43,074 bases of DNA from JBBRTJ01 sp038244535 (GCA_038244535.1 JBBRTJ010000019.1:1-43074), one strand, 5' to 3'. Numbered from the stretch's first letter, positions 8,775-19,852 are shown. The notes: a model not told the origin generated them from the sequence alone. Numbers and translations are program-made.

Positions 8775-11336
8775 CTAACCGTGCCACTCCGAGGTGTCCT
8801 CCCAGTCGACCAGCAGGCTCGGAGGCCCGTCGTCACTGGGTGGCGGTGGCGGCGAAGCGCCCGCTACGACCTGAGCGGGCTCGTTGCCATAGTGCACCGG
8901 TCCACGCCGCCACAGCCAGATCGCCCCGATCACGCCCACGAGCGTGAGGCCCATCGAGACGAGCTCGATCTGGCTGCGGCCATAGGACAGCTTCACGTGG
9001 TTCGAGGTGGGCACCACCACCATGAAGTTCGGCGCCACGCGCCACGGACCCTGCGCCCCTGACGCGGTCCAGTTGGGGAAGTAGCTCACCTTCACCAGCG
9101 TCGGCACGCCGACCTTGTCGACGTCGAACTCGATGCCGTCGTCGGAGGTCTTGATGTTGCTGACCACCACGGGTGGGAGCGCCACCTTCTCGGGCACCGT
9201 GGCCGGCTTCACCTTGGCCAGGTGGATGTCGTCGGTGCGCAGGTCACCGACGTAGGCGGTGCCGATCCGCTCCCACGACGGCGGGCCGCTGGCCGCCCAC
9301 TCGACATCCCTCTGCGTCGGGTCCTGGAACCACGATGTGCCCGCCTCGAGCCACTGGTTCACCCCGTTGCCGGCGCCCGTGAGCACGATGGGCTGGTTCG
9401 GGAGCCCCACCACGAGCGGAGCGTCCTTGACCTCATAGACGTGCCAGGGACCAGAGACAGCGAGCGGCGTGAGACTGGTGTTCTTGTCGGCCTTCGCGAC
9501 GATCTCGGAGCTGAAGGCGAGGTAGTAGCGCACGCCCATCTGCTGCAGGTACTCCACGCCCTTGTCGACGTTGCCGTTCTCGTACACGAGACGACGCACC
9601 GGGTTGGACGAGCCCTGGCTGAGGGCCGCGGTCGACAAGAAGTGGTACGGGGTCGTGCCGGACGCCTCGAAGAACAGGCCCTCCATGGACCCGATGCAGC
9701 CGTCCGTCCAGAACGGCAGCAGCATCATCGCCATCGGCGTGCCGTAGCGGTCCTGGACGTTGTTGTTCTCCCACAGGGCACGACCGCAACCGTTGGTCTC
9801 ACCGATGCCCTTCATCGTGGTGACGACGCCGTGATACTCGCCGTAGGCCTCCTTGCCCTCGTAACCCGAGTAGTTCCACCGGGCCCAGCTGTCGACGAAA
9901 CCCTGCTTGGTCCCCTCGATCGGGCCCCAGCGGTACACGTACTTGCCGTTCTGGACGACCTGCTGGCCGAAGGGCAGGTTCTGGAGGTGGAACCCCAGCG
10001 CGCCCAGACCCAGGACGGTCATGATCGACACCGTCACCAGGCCGCCGGTGCGCGACACGGCTGAGCGGGTCCGCTCGCCGAGCCACTGTCGAACGCCGCC
10101 CTCGGAGCGCCTGAGGGCGGCGTTCACGTCCTGGTGCAGCCACAGCCAGGTGAAGAACCGGCCGACCTCGACCAGACCGATGGCGACCAGGAAGTATCGG
10201 GTCAGGTAGAAGAACGGCAGGAGGCGGGCGTTCCAGAGGTGGCTCTGGGGCCAGACCCAGGCCCACACGCCGTAGAACAGGCACAGCAGACCGATTCCGA
10301 CGATGGCGCGGGTCCCTCGGATCACGGCAACCACCAGCGCGATCAGCGCCAGCGCGAACATGGCCCGATCGATGGCGGTGGCCTGGGGGAAGAACATCGC
10401 CCAGTAGTCGTCGCGCCGCTCGTAGAACATGTCGGTGACGTACAGGCCGTTGAAGGCGAACGGCAGCACCCAGAACGCGGTGAGCAGCCCACCGACGATG
10501 CCGACGCTGACCAGGTAGATCGTGCGGCGCCTGTCGGCCCACAGCAGCCACAGGATCAGCGTCCCGATGATGGCGAAGAAGGCCACGATGAGGTGGCAGA
10601 GGCAGGCCAACGCGAACAGCACCACCGCGAGGGCTCGATGCTTGCCGGTGCGCATGCCGTAGGCGAACACACCCAGGTACAGCATCGCCAGGGACAGGGC
10701 GATCGAGAACGAGAACTCGCCCGCCATCGTCGAGGCGATGTTGCCGCCATAGATGGTGAAGGTCTCGTCGAACAGGAACACCGTTGCCGCCACCGCGAGC
10801 ATCGGCGGGATCGGGAAGCGCATGCCGGCCAACTTGCCGAAGGCCCATGACGCCACCGGCAGCGTGAGGATGCCCAGGACGGTGATGATCTTGAACGCGA
10901 TGCCGTAGGGCAGCACCACGTTGAGCAGCACGACGAGCAGCCCCGGGATCACCATGTAGTACGTGTACATGGGGAAGCCGGCGTACCAGTCCGGAGACCA
11001 GCCGCTCAGGCGCAGGTGCGGCAGGATGTGGTCGCGCAGGTAAGCGGGGGCCCACACGTGTGCACCCATGTCGCCACCGGTCGGGGTGTTGTTGGCCAGG
11101 ATCAGGTCAGGGTGGAGCTGCATGAGGGTGAACAGCACGCAGCCGCCGACCACGAGCACGGTGGCCGCGAGCTCGAGCCAGTCGAAGAGCCCGTAGCGGT
11201 CGTACCACCGCGTCGGGCGCGCGGGGGGTTCGGCGCCCTCGAGGTCGACATCGCCAGGTGGTGCCTCGTTCAGACCCGCATCGGCGGGCGCAGCGTCATC
11301 GAGGTCGATGGTCGGGCGGTCGAGCAGGTCCGTCAT
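8775..11336 (-). CDS. Large polytopic membrane protein, PTPS-related (GT-C-like)
   Basis: An 853-residue membrane protein resembling the actinobacterial family annotated as 6-pyruvoyl-tetrahydropterin synthase-related, whose name is historical. A Pro/Asp-rich cytosolic N-terminus (1-50) is followed by a helix at about 53-75, then the family signature TPTGGDMGAHVWAPAYL (84-100) and WYAGFPMYTYYMVIPG. About ten more hydrophobic segments lead to a soluble domain (about residues 460-780) and a last helix (about 788-806). The arrangement resembles GT-C glycosyltransferases that use lipid-linked sugars, with Asp89 and His93 as candidate active-site residues; that is inference. ATG 11336 has AAGGA twelve bases upstream. 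It heads the operon with manB and the sugar isomerase, which supports a role in mannose-containing surface glycans. Confidence 0.75.
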   Translation of the reverse strand: MTDLLDRPTIDLDDAAPADAGLNEAPPGDVDLEGAEPPARPTRWYDRYGLFDWLELAATVLVVGGCVLFTLMQLHPDLILANNTPTGGDMGAHVWAPAYLRDHILPHLRLSGWSPDWYAGFPMYTYYMVIPGLLVVLLNVVLPYGIAFKIITVLGILTLPVASWAFGKLAGMRFPIPPMLAVAATVFLFDETFTIYGGNIASTMAGEFSFSIALSLAMLYLGVFAYGMRTGKHRALAVVLFALACLCHLIVAFFAIIGTLILWLLWADRRRTIYLVSVGIVGGLLTAFWVLPFAFNGLYVTDMFYERRDDYWAMFFPQATAIDRAMFALALIALVVAVIRGTRAIVGIGLLCLFYGVWAWVWPQSHLWNARLLPFFYLTRYFLVAIGLVEVGRFFTWLWLHQDVNAALRRSEGGVRQWLGERTRSAVSRTGGLVTVSIMTVLGLGALGFHLQNLPFGQQVVQNGKYVYRWGPIEGTKQGFVDSWARWNYSGYEGKEAYGEYHGVVTTMKGIGETNGCGRALWENNNVQDRYGTPMAMMLLPFWTDGCIGSMEGLFFEASGTTPYHFLSTAALSQGSSNPVRRLVYENGNVDKGVEYLQQMGVRYYLAFSSEIVAKADKNTSLTPLAVSGPWHVYEVKDAPLVVGLPNQPIVLTGAGNGVNQWLEAGTSWFQDPTQRDVEWAASGPPSWERIGTAYVGDLRTDDIHLAKVKPATVPEKVALPPVVVSNIKTSDDGIEFDVDKVGVPTLVKVSYFPNWTASGAQGPWRVAPNFMVVVPTSNHVKLSYGRSQIELVSMGLTLVGVIGAIWLWRRGPVHYGNEPAQVVAGASPPPPPSDDGPPSLLVDWEDTSEWHG

Positions 11337-11391
11337 AGCCGTCAGTCATCCTTCCATCCAGGTACGTGACGCACGCCGTCAGGTCGGACCC

Positions 11392-12159
11392 TCAGCGCTG
11401 CGTCACGAGGACGATGACGGTGACCAGGTTGAAGCCCAGATGGGCGAACATCGAGGGACCGAGACGCCCGAACCGCTGGGCGAGCCACCCGAGCACGAGG
11501 CCGATGAACACCAGGGCCGGGAACTGGATCGGCTGCAGGTGGGCGGCGCCGAACAGCACCGACGAGACCACCAGCGCCAACCCGTTGGCGATCCGCCCCT
11601 CGAGCGATCGCAGCAGCAAGCCTCGGAAGAACAGCTCCTCGACGATCGGCGCGCCGATCACCACGATCAACACCAGCAGCACGATGCCGAGGCCCGTGCC
11701 GCGGTCGGTGATCTTCTTGGCCTCGCCGGACACGTCGAACTCGCCGAAGATCCAGAACAGCGGCTGGTAGACGAGCCACACCCCGACGAGCTGAGCCAGC
11801 ACCCCGACGGGCAACCCGATGGCGGCATCGATCGGACGCACGACGAGCCCGTAGTCCCGGCGCAGGTCGCCCGTGCCCTGGCGTCGGCTGACCAGGACCG
11901 TGCCCACCAGGAGGCTCGCCCACAAGGGGACCTGCGCCACGGCGAGCAGCCAGAGCGGCCACTCCTGCGAGCTCGTGTCGCCGTAGCCCGCCAGTGCAGC
12001 GATCGCTGCGCCGATCAGGGCAGACGCGAACAGCGCAGCCACCCAGACCCCAATGACCACGAACGGGCTGAAGCGCTGCTCGTTCGGGGCGGGACGCACG
12101 ACTGGCCACCCTACCGGCGGCCCGAACGGCTCCCCAGGTCGGCCAGCGAGCGTTTGCAT
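11392..12159 (-). CDS. CPBP family intramembrane metalloprotease (CAAX-like)
   Basis: A 255-residue membrane protein of the CPBP/Abi family of intramembrane glutamic proteases. The signature motifs are VEELFFRGLLLRS (EExxxR), FGAAHLQ (second motif His) and FAHLGFNLV (HxxxN). About seven hydrophobic segments precede and flank them. Substrates are unknown; relatives cleave prenylated proteins, bacteriocin leaders or regulators. I start at ATG 12159 (MQTLAGRPGE). The frame stays open upstream for a further 1.4 kb, but that part runs antisense through the DUF3499 gene and ftsH and is not coding. The gene begins 17 bases after the DUF3499 stop, so the two are probably cotranscribed. Confidence 0.88.
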   Translation of the reverse strand: MQTLAGRPGEPFGPPVGWPVVRPAPNEQRFSPFVVIGVWVAALFASALIGAAIAALAGYGDTSSQEWPLWLLAVAQVPLWASLLVGTVLVSRRQGTGDLRRDYGLVVRPIDAAIGLPVGVLAQLVGVWLVYQPLFWIFGEFDVSGEAKKITDRGTGLGIVLLVLIVVIGAPIVEELFFRGLLLRSLEGRIANGLALVVSSVLFGAAHLQPIQFPALVFIGLVLGWLAQRFGRLGPSMFAHLGFNLVTVIVLVTQR

Positions 12160-12176
12160 CGCTCGTTCCGGCCGAC

Positions 12177-12401
12177 TCAGCCAGCGAGGAGCTGTGGTGC
12201 CCGCACGACGCGTCGATCGTCGAGCCGCCACCCCGCGGGCACCTTGAGGCGGCCCGCGTGGCGGTCGCACAAGTCGTAGTCGTGCGGGTCGCGCTCGGGC
12301 GCCAACCCGTCGACCCAGACCGCCTGGCGGGCGTACTGGTAGGTCAGCGTGGCCGTCGCCGGCTCGGAGCATCCGGGACGTGAGCAGTGCCGGGTCGTCA
12401 C
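12177..12401 (-). CDS. DUF3499 family protein
   Basis: A 74-residue protein of the actinobacterial DUF3499 family: CSRPGC near the N-terminus, ATLTYQYARQAVWVDGL in the middle, and YDLCDRHAGRLKVPAGW after it. The two N-terminal Cys with the CDRH pair could bind one zinc. Function is unknown; the gene is a habitual neighbour of manB and the sugar isomerase in actinobacteria (mycobacterial Rv3258c, as I recall). I chose GTG 12401 (VTTRHCSRPGC) because similarity begins there and a TACGGT box ends eight bases upstream, matching the leaderless pattern. A longer frame from 12458 adds only low-complexity residues. Confidence 0.85.
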   Translation of the reverse strand: MTTRHCSRPGCSEPATATLTYQYARQAVWVDGLAPERDPHDYDLCDRHAGRLKVPAGWRLDDRRVVRAPQLLAG

Positions 12402-12409
12402 GGGGCAGG

Positions 12410-12415
12410 ACCGTA
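12410..12415 (-). promoter_or_regulatory. -10 box of the DUF3499 gene
   Basis: TACGGT on the minus strand, eight bases before GTG 12401, fits TANNNT at leaderless spacing. It lies in the 112-base divergent region shared with ftsH. Confidence 0.4.
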
Positions 12416-12501
12416 TCTGGCGGCCCTGAGGTCGCGGTGGACACCCGAGCCGCCGCAAGGAAACGATCGCTGTCGACCGTCGTGCGGTCGGACCCGGCCC
12501 C

Positions 12502-12507
12502 TATCCT
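12502..12507 (+). promoter_or_regulatory. -10 box of ftsH, probable leaderless start
   Basis: TATCCT ends six bases before the ftsH ATG at 12514. The intervening GTCGGA is too close to the ATG to be a normal ribosome site, so the transcript probably begins at or next to the start codon. Confidence 0.5.
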
Positions 12508-12513
12508 GTCGGA

Positions 12514-14466
<1,953 letters not shown>

Positions 14467-14469
14467 GTC

Positions 14470-14492
14470 GAGCCGGGGTGCTGCCCCGGCTC
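14470..14492. terminator. Bidirectional hairpin between ftsH and the thioredoxin-like gene
   Basis: A perfect 9-base inverted repeat, GAGCCGGGG then CCCCGGCTC, with loop TGCTG, starts four bases after the ftsH stop. Its right arm overlaps the stop codon of the convergent thioredoxin-like gene. There is no T-tract on either side, as is common for terminators in high-GC actinobacteria. Confidence 0.7.
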
Positions 14493-14946
14493 AGCCCTCG
14501 GCCTGCCCGAGATGCGGCTCCGGTGACGAACCGGGGGATCGCACTTCGGCCACGGCCGCCCACAGATCCGTGGCCGATGTCGGGCCGACGAACGCCGCCC
14601 GCACGATGCCCTGCTCGTCGGCGACCACGGTGATCGGCACTGCTTCGATCCGGTAGCGACGATGAAGGTCGGGCTCGGCACCGGCTTCGACAGCGACCAC
14701 CGCGACGTGGTTGCTGGCCAGCACAGCTGCCTTCGCCGCCATCGATGCGCAGCTCTGGCAGGTGCCCGAGGTGAACACGACCACCAGCCAGGGCTCCCGA
14801 GGGAGCCCAAAGTCGGCCCGATCGAGCTGAGCCGGGGTCGACCACGCCCTCTGCGGCGGAGGATCGGTGTGCCGCCTCCAGCGGATCACGGCGGCCGCAG
14901 CGACAGCGATCAGCAGCAGGACCGCGAAGAGCGCCAGCGAGCCCAT
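14491..14946 (-). CDS. Membrane-anchored thioredoxin-like protein
   Basis: A 151-residue protein with one N-terminal helix (about residues 4-21) and a thioredoxin-like domain. The active-site-like motif is CQSC (63-66) in VVFTSGTCQSCASM, and the conserved cis-Pro is Pro104 in EAVPITVV. Length and fold fit thioredoxins, but CQSC is not the usual CGPC. The basic RWRRH directly after the helix suggests, by the positive-inside rule, that the redox domain faces the cytoplasm. ATG 14946 shares a base with the DUF5719 stop (TGATG), so it is the last gene of the GT2-DUF5719-thioredoxin operon. Substrate unknown; reduction of an envelope enzyme or an exported precursor is one possibility. Confidence 0.8.
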   Translation of the reverse strand: MGSLALFAVLLLIAVAAAAVIRWRRHTDPPPQRAWSTPAQLDRADFGLPREPWLVVVFTSGTCQSCASMAAKAAVLASNHVAVVAVEAGAEPDLHRRYRIEAVPITVVADEQGIVRAAFVGPTSATDLWAAVAEVRSPGSSPEPHLGQAEG

Positions 14947-16583
14947 CAGGCCGAGGTCGTCGGCGATTCGGACGTGGTCGAGGGTTCCGTCGTGGCCGTA
15001 TCGGTGCCCGTTCCCGCGGTGCCGTCATCGGTAGCAGCGCCGATCGGCACGGTCAGGTGACCGCTCGGGATCCCGAGCGACACCGAGAGCCCAACCTTGG
15101 TCGCCGTGGTCGTCCTCGACACGATGAGATCGGTGCTCCCCGTGACGGTCAGCGGCTTGCCCGCGATGGCAAGGGCGACGAGGTCGATCTGGACGAGGCC
15201 GGCCGCGGGGACGACGAGGGACGTGAAGCCCGTCACGGGCGTGCTCCCGGCCGGACCGAGCGTGGCCACGGTGATCGTGTTGGGGGCGCCCGTGGCGTTG
15301 GCGATCGTGACCACGTCGGCTCCTCCCACCGACGACGACCCAACAACCAACCACGACTCCGAGGTGTATCGCGACCCCAGCATCGACGACGTCCCGCTCT
15401 GACCGGCCGCCGTCACATCGATGACGTGCTCGATCACCACGCCGGGACCGTCAGCGGTGAGCGAAGCGCTGTACCGGCCAACTGGTACCGCGGGGTTCTG
15501 CGCGAGATCGACGATGACCGAGGAGCCCGCGCTGACCGTTGCCACGATCGGGGCGCCATCAGTCACCAAAGGCACGGTCGCCGGCGCCGAGGTGCTGGGC
15601 GAAGCCGCCGTCGTGGACGTGTCCGCCGAGGTGGTGGGCGCTGACGGATCGACGGCATCGGGGACCACCGCGCCGGCGGCGGGGAACAGCGACAGGGTCA
15701 CCTGCTGGTCGACCTTGCCCGGGTTGTAGATGGCGAAGCGCTGCTGGGAGCCAGCCCCCTTGTCGACGTCGGGGAACCACCACGCCGTTCCCGGAGAGGG
15801 GGTGGCGAGGCTGGCCACGAGACCCTTGCGCGCGCCCGAGTAGCGCTGCTGACGACCAAGGACGAAGCGCCCGGCGCGCGCCACTGCCGAGAGCGACACC
15901 TGGGTGTTGCGCTGGACCTGGGACCCGACGTCGATGACCCGTAACGACCGGGCCGGTATGACGAAGCCTTGCAGCGGCTGCGGCGTGCGGGTGCCCTCCT
16001 CGGTCGAGAAGGAGAAGTCGACGATGGCGTCATCGGGGAACGGGTTGAACGCGAGCAGGACGTAGGAGGCGTCTACCGTCGTCGCCCCGTCGGCGAAGAA
16101 CCACGAGGGCGAGGCGCCCACCGAGCACGGCCCGGACTGGCCGCCCGATGCGCTCGTCTCGCTCTGCTCGACCACGCCCGCACTGCCCACGATCTCGACA
16201 AGCGCGGCCGCATACGGCGCAGCCGCGACGGAGGCCAGGTTCACATCGAGCCGGCTGCGCTCCTTCACCTCGAGGGCCCTTGCCACAGGCTCGCCTTGCG
16301 ACGGCACGACGGTCAGCGTGGCCTTGACGATCGAGTCCGACGGGTTCAGCACGCTGACGACGCCGGTCGAGGAACCATCGGCGGGCGCTCGGACGCCGGG
16401 GCAGAACCAGCTGGCGGTGAGCGCCCCTGCGGGAGTGGTCACGGGCATGGCCGGAACCTCGGTCGCCACCAGCACTGCATCGGCCGGCTGGGACACGTGG
16501 TCATGGCCGAGCACCAGCCCGCCCGCGAGCAGGGCGAGCACGATCACAGCGAGCGCGAAGCGACGGAGGCGCGACGTCGTCAC
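14946..16583 (-). CDS. DUF5719 family secreted or anchored protein
   Basis: A 545-residue protein of the actinobacterial DUF5719 family, no known activity. The N-terminus RLRRFALAVIVLALLAGGLVLG is a signal peptide or anchor (residues 5-26). The rest is extracytoplasmic, with repeated beta-rich units typical of the family, such as SWFFADGAT, AWWFPDVDKGAG and YTSESWLVVGSSS, each followed by a strand pattern like VLLAFNPFPDDAIVDFSF. A Ser/Thr/Ala-rich linker (about 310-335) and a Thr/Ser-rich C-terminal tail may be glycosylated. The GTG start overlaps the GT2 stop by four bases (GTGA) and its stop overlaps the thioredoxin-like start. The constant pairing with the GT2 fusion suggests they act together at the envelope. 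Confidence 0.85.
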   Translation of the reverse strand: MTTSRLRRFALAVIVLALLAGGLVLGHDHVSQPADAVLVATEVPAMPVTTPAGALTASWFCPGVRAPADGSSTGVVSVLNPSDSIVKATLTVVPSQGEPVARALEVKERSRLDVNLASVAAAPYAAALVEIVGSAGVVEQSETSASGGQSGPCSVGASPSWFFADGATTVDASYVLLAFNPFPDDAIVDFSFSTEEGTRTPQPLQGFVIPARSLRVIDVGSQVQRNTQVSLSAVARAGRFVLGRQQRYSGARKGLVASLATPSPGTAWWFPDVDKGAGSQQRFAIYNPGKVDQQVTLSLFPAAGAVVPDAVDPSAPTTSADTSTTAASPSTSAPATVPLVTDGAPIVATVSAGSSVIVDLAQNPAVPVGRYSASLTADGPGVVIEHVIDVTAAGQSGTSSMLGSRYTSESWLVVGSSSVGGADVVTIANATGAPNTITVATLGPAGSTPVTGFTSLVVPAAGLVQIDLVALAIAGKPLTVTGSTDLIVSRTTTATKVGLSVSLGIPSGHLTVPIGAATDDGTAGTGTDTATTEPSTTSESPTTSA

Positions 16584-19500
16584 GGCGTCGCCTCAGCGGG
16601 GACCGAACCGGCCACCGAGGCCGGCGCGGGGGGCAGCGGCGCGTCGCGAAGGTCGATGAGCAGTGGCTCACCGGCATCGCGGCCCGGCGGTCGGCGCCAC
16701 CGGCGGCCGGTGCGGCCCGGCTCGGACAAGGTGATGCCGCGCAGCACGATCCGCAGCGCCAGCAACCACAGCAGGACCTGGACGACGACGGCGAGCGGAC
16801 GGGTGAGGGGCGTGTCGTAGCTCAGCCGAGCCTGCCCCGCGCCCGGCACCTCGAACGCGTTGGCCCACCCGAACGAGGGCCGCCTCGGCGCGGCCCGACC
16901 ATCGACCTCGAGTCGCCACCGGCTGTCGGAGGCCTCGCTCACCGCCACCACGCCGGCGGGCGGGAGGGGACCCGTGGCGCCGTGTTCGCCGTCGGAGTCG
17001 GGCAAGACCGCCGTGGTTCCCGACAGATCGGCCGTCACGAGCGCAGCTGGGCCGGCGAGCTGCGAGGCAGCGGCGGCACCCGGACCAAGCAGCGCCCGCT
17101 CGGGCAACCAGCCCGTGTTCTCATAGACGACCAGCGAGCTGTCGACCTCGACCTGGCGGAGGTCGAGCTGCGAGGCCAACGTGGCCAGCAACGCCGCTGG
17201 GGCCAGGTGGGCCGGGGCCTTGGTGTAGCTCGGGCCCGTGCTCTGCGGCACGACGATGTAACGGATGCTCATCGGGCCGAGCAGCCGGCCGAGGCGTGAC
17301 GTCTCGCGCTGCGCCGCAAGCTCGACCGAGGAAGCCACCAGCTCGACGGCCCGCGTCGGAGCGCCGGGCCAGGCCTCGTGGAAGTCGGGCATGCCGCTGC
17401 GGGACAAGCCATAGGCGAGTCCGTCGGCCAGCTGCCATCCCGGCTGCGGCAGTGCGGCCGGGTCACCGAGCCAGAGGACCCGGAACGGACCGTCCGCCGC
17501 CCGCTGCGGCAGGAACGCCAACGAGGCATCGAAGCCCGCCGTGGGCAGATCGAAGCGGCCGGACACGGTCGCCCCCAGCGTGGGCACGAGGCCAACGGCG
17601 AGCGCAGCGACAGCGATGGCCGAGCCGAGCTGCGTGGCGCCGATCTGCGTTCGGCGAACATCGAGCTCGTAGGCGGCGCCGCCGCAGCCGATGGCGAGCG
17701 CCACTCCGGCGGCCGCAGGAACCAGCAGGAGCTCGACCGACGGCAGGTGCAACAGCGCTCCGGCGTCGCTGGCCCAGGCGAGCCCGAACGAGCACAGCGC
17801 GATGGCCCATGCCCGTCCGGTCCACGCCCACCGGATGCTGCGGGCGACGGGGAGGGCGAGCACGGCTGCGACCACGAATGCCCACCCCATCCACCCCGTC
17901 CCCAGCGGGCCGGTGTTGAACCGCAGGATCGCATCGAGGCCACGCGAGGCGGTGGCGGCCGGCGTCACTGCTCCGGGGGCGAGGAACTCCCAACCGTCTC
18001 CGCTGGCACTCAGGATCCAGGGGACGTGGAGCACGATCGCCCCGACCACCGCGAGCGCCGTGAGGCCTACGCCCCGCAGGGCGGCCACCACGGCCCCCGT
18101 GACGAGGGAGGCAACGGCGATGGCGATCGCCGACATCAGCACGAGCAGCGCGAACCAGGGGGCGATCGAGCTCACGACGGCGAGCAGCAGGGCCAGTGCG
18201 GCGACCTGAGAGGCGATCCGTCGCGGGCTGATACCGGGGCCTGGGTCACCGCCCACGCCACCGAACGGGGCCATCCCACCGAGCCGAGCTACCCGACCGA
18301 GCGCGAACGGGAACGCCCCGAAGGTGACCAATGCATCCCAATGGCCGAGGTTGAGCGCGTTCCAGGCCACCGGTACCGCCGCGTAGGCCAACAACCCGGT
18401 GATCTGGCCGCGCTGCGAGGCAAAAGGCCGCAGCAGCCGCCACATGCCGAGGAAGCCGAGCGGGATCATGCCGAGGATCAGCAGGTCGCGCAGCAGACCG
18501 GTGCCACCGAGGAGCGCGACACCGCCGAGGCCCATGAGGGCGATGCCCGTCGGGATGGCGACCGCTGACCCGAGCCCGACCTGCCACCAGCCGGTCACAT
18601 ACTCACGAAGGAGGTCGGTGGCCGAGGACGGGAACGCGAGCATTCCTCCAATCGGCGGGATGCCTTCACGCAGCAGGCTTCGGCAACCGAAGAAGAAGGC
18701 CGCCAGGACGAGGGACCACGTGACCACGGAGGCCCTCCGGTCACCACTGCGCACTGAGCTGACGAACGACCGGCTGGCCGTGGACAACTCGGCGAGGCGC
18801 CCTCCTTCTCGGCCCATGCCGGGATGCCCACGCAGGAATGCGGCTAGGTGAGCGCTCCCGCGCACCTCGAGGCGACGGATCTCGTTGTCGGGAACCGTGC
18901 GCATCGACTGGACCACTCGGCGCTTGGCCCTGAGGTCGCCGGGGCGCGAGAGGTTCCACCACCAGCTGGACGCCAGGTCGCCCACTCGCTGCGGGTGCAG
19001 CCGCACCAGGGCGATGACCACTTCGACCACGTTGAGGATGATGAGCTGCGGGATGACGCGCAGCAGGTGGGGCCAGCTGTAGCTCGTGAGCAGCGTGCGC
19101 AGCCGGTGACGGGCGACGGCGCGACTTGGACGGTCGATCGGAAGGCGCGCCGCTTCGACGTGGCGGGCCCGAGCCGCCGGCACGACCACGACCCGGGCAC
19201 CGGCGATGTGCGCTCGCCAGCAGAGGTCGAGGTCCTCGCCGAGGAAGTCGATCCCAGCATCGAAGCCGCCGAGCGCGTCGAACAAGTCGGCGCGGACCAA
19301 CGTGCAGGCTGACGGGATGCAGAACACGTCGCGCACGGCGTCGTGCTGTTCCTGGTCGATCTCGCCGTGCTCGACGACGGGCGCCAGCTCGCCGAACTTG
19401 TCGATCGACAGCCCGACGTCGAGCAGTCGGATCGGATCGTCCCACGCCACCAGCTTGGGCCCCGTGACCCCGGCGTTCGAGCGGAACGCCTCCTCGACGA

Positions 19501-19837
19501 GCAACCGGACGGCCGACGGGTCGAGCGCGACGTCGTCGTGGCAGATGCAGAAGAACGAGGCACCCTCGACGAGGCCCAGGACGTCGTTGGCCACTGCTCC
19601 AAAGCCAGGGTTCCCCGGAGTCGGGCGTACGAACGCCCCCGGCAACCGCGGGCCGATCCGTGCTGCGAGATCAGCGCTGGAACCGGTGTCGAGGAACAGC
19701 ACCCGTAGGTTCGGGTAGTCCTGGCTGGCCAGCCCGTCGAGTACGTCGTCGAACCACGGTCCCGGGTCGTGGGTCACCACGACCACCACCACGGGGGGCG
19801 CCTGGGGCGCAGGTTCACTCAGGGTTTCGACATCCAC
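16580..19837 (-). CDS. GT2 glycosyltransferase fused to a large polytopic membrane domain
   Basis: A 1085-residue fusion. Residues about 15-260 form a GT2 (GT-A) domain: VVVVVVTHDPGPWFDDVL, the nucleotide-sugar acidic motif HDD (100-102), and FLGEDLDLCWRAH (198-210). After a basic linker, about 13 hydrophobic segments from residue 385 form a membrane domain, followed by an extracytoplasmic region (VRYIVVPQ-like segments, GYENTG-type strands) and one final helix before a cytosolic Pro-rich tail. The architecture implies cytosolic transfer of a sugar to a lipid carrier with export or a second transfer outside; this is inference. Start GTG 19837 (VDVETLSEP) is nine bases after a TACCCT box. First gene of the operon with DUF5719 and the thioredoxin-like gene. 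Confidence 0.82.
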   Translation of the reverse strand: MDVETLSEPAPQAPPVVVVVVTHDPGPWFDDVLDGLASQDYPNLRVLFLDTGSSADLAARIGPRLPGAFVRPTPGNPGFGAVANDVLGLVEGASFFCICHDDVALDPSAVRLLVEEAFRSNAGVTGPKLVAWDDPIRLLDVGLSIDKFGELAPVVEHGEIDQEQHDAVRDVFCIPSACTLVRADLFDALGGFDAGIDFLGEDLDLCWRAHIAGARVVVVPAARARHVEAARLPIDRPSRAVARHRLRTLLTSYSWPHLLRVIPQLIILNVVEVVIALVRLHPQRVGDLASSWWWNLSRPGDLRAKRRVVQSMRTVPDNEIRRLEVRGSAHLAAFLRGHPGMGREGGRLAELSTASRSFVSSVRSGDRRASVVTWSLVLAAFFFGCRSLLREGIPPIGGMLAFPSSATDLLREYVTGWWQVGLGSAVAIPTGIALMGLGGVALLGGTGLLRDLLILGMIPLGFLGMWRLLRPFASQRGQITGLLAYAAVPVAWNALNLGHWDALVTFGAFPFALGRVARLGGMAPFGGVGGDPGPGISPRRIASQVAALALLLAVVSSIAPWFALLVLMSAIAIAVASLVTGAVVAALRGVGLTALAVVGAIVLHVPWILSASGDGWEFLAPGAVTPAATASRGLDAILRFNTGPLGTGWMGWAFVVAAVLALPVARSIRWAWTGRAWAIALCSFGLAWASDAGALLHLPSVELLLVPAAAGVALAIGCGGAAYELDVRRTQIGATQLGSAIAVAALAVGLVPTLGATVSGRFDLPTAGFDASLAFLPQRAADGPFRVLWLGDPAALPQPGWQLADGLAYGLSRSGMPDFHEAWPGAPTRAVELVASSVELAAQRETSRLGRLLGPMSIRYIVVPQSTGPSYTKAPAHLAPAALLATLASQLDLRQVEVDSSLVVYENTGWLPERALLGPGAAAASQLAGPAALVTADLSGTTAVLPDSDGEHGATGPLPPAGVVAVSEASDSRWRLEVDGRAAPRRPSFGWANAFEVPGAGQARLSYDTPLTRPLAVVVQVLLWLLALRIVLRGITLSEPGRTGRRWRRPPGRDAGEPLLIDLRDAPLPPAPASVAGSVPAEATP

Positions 19838-19846
19838 GGTGGAGCG

Positions 19847-19852
19847 AGGGTA
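19847..19852 (-). promoter_or_regulatory. -10 box of the GT2-DUF5719-thioredoxin operon
   Basis: TACCCT on the minus strand ends nine bases before GTG 19837. Box and spacer (CGCTCCACC) closely resemble those before the gene starting at 27397 (TAGCCT, CGCTCCTTC). Confidence 0.45.

Noticed and set aside
7448..8947. Long plus-strand frame across manB
   Set aside because: Antisense to a clear phosphomannomutase; composition is low-complexity.
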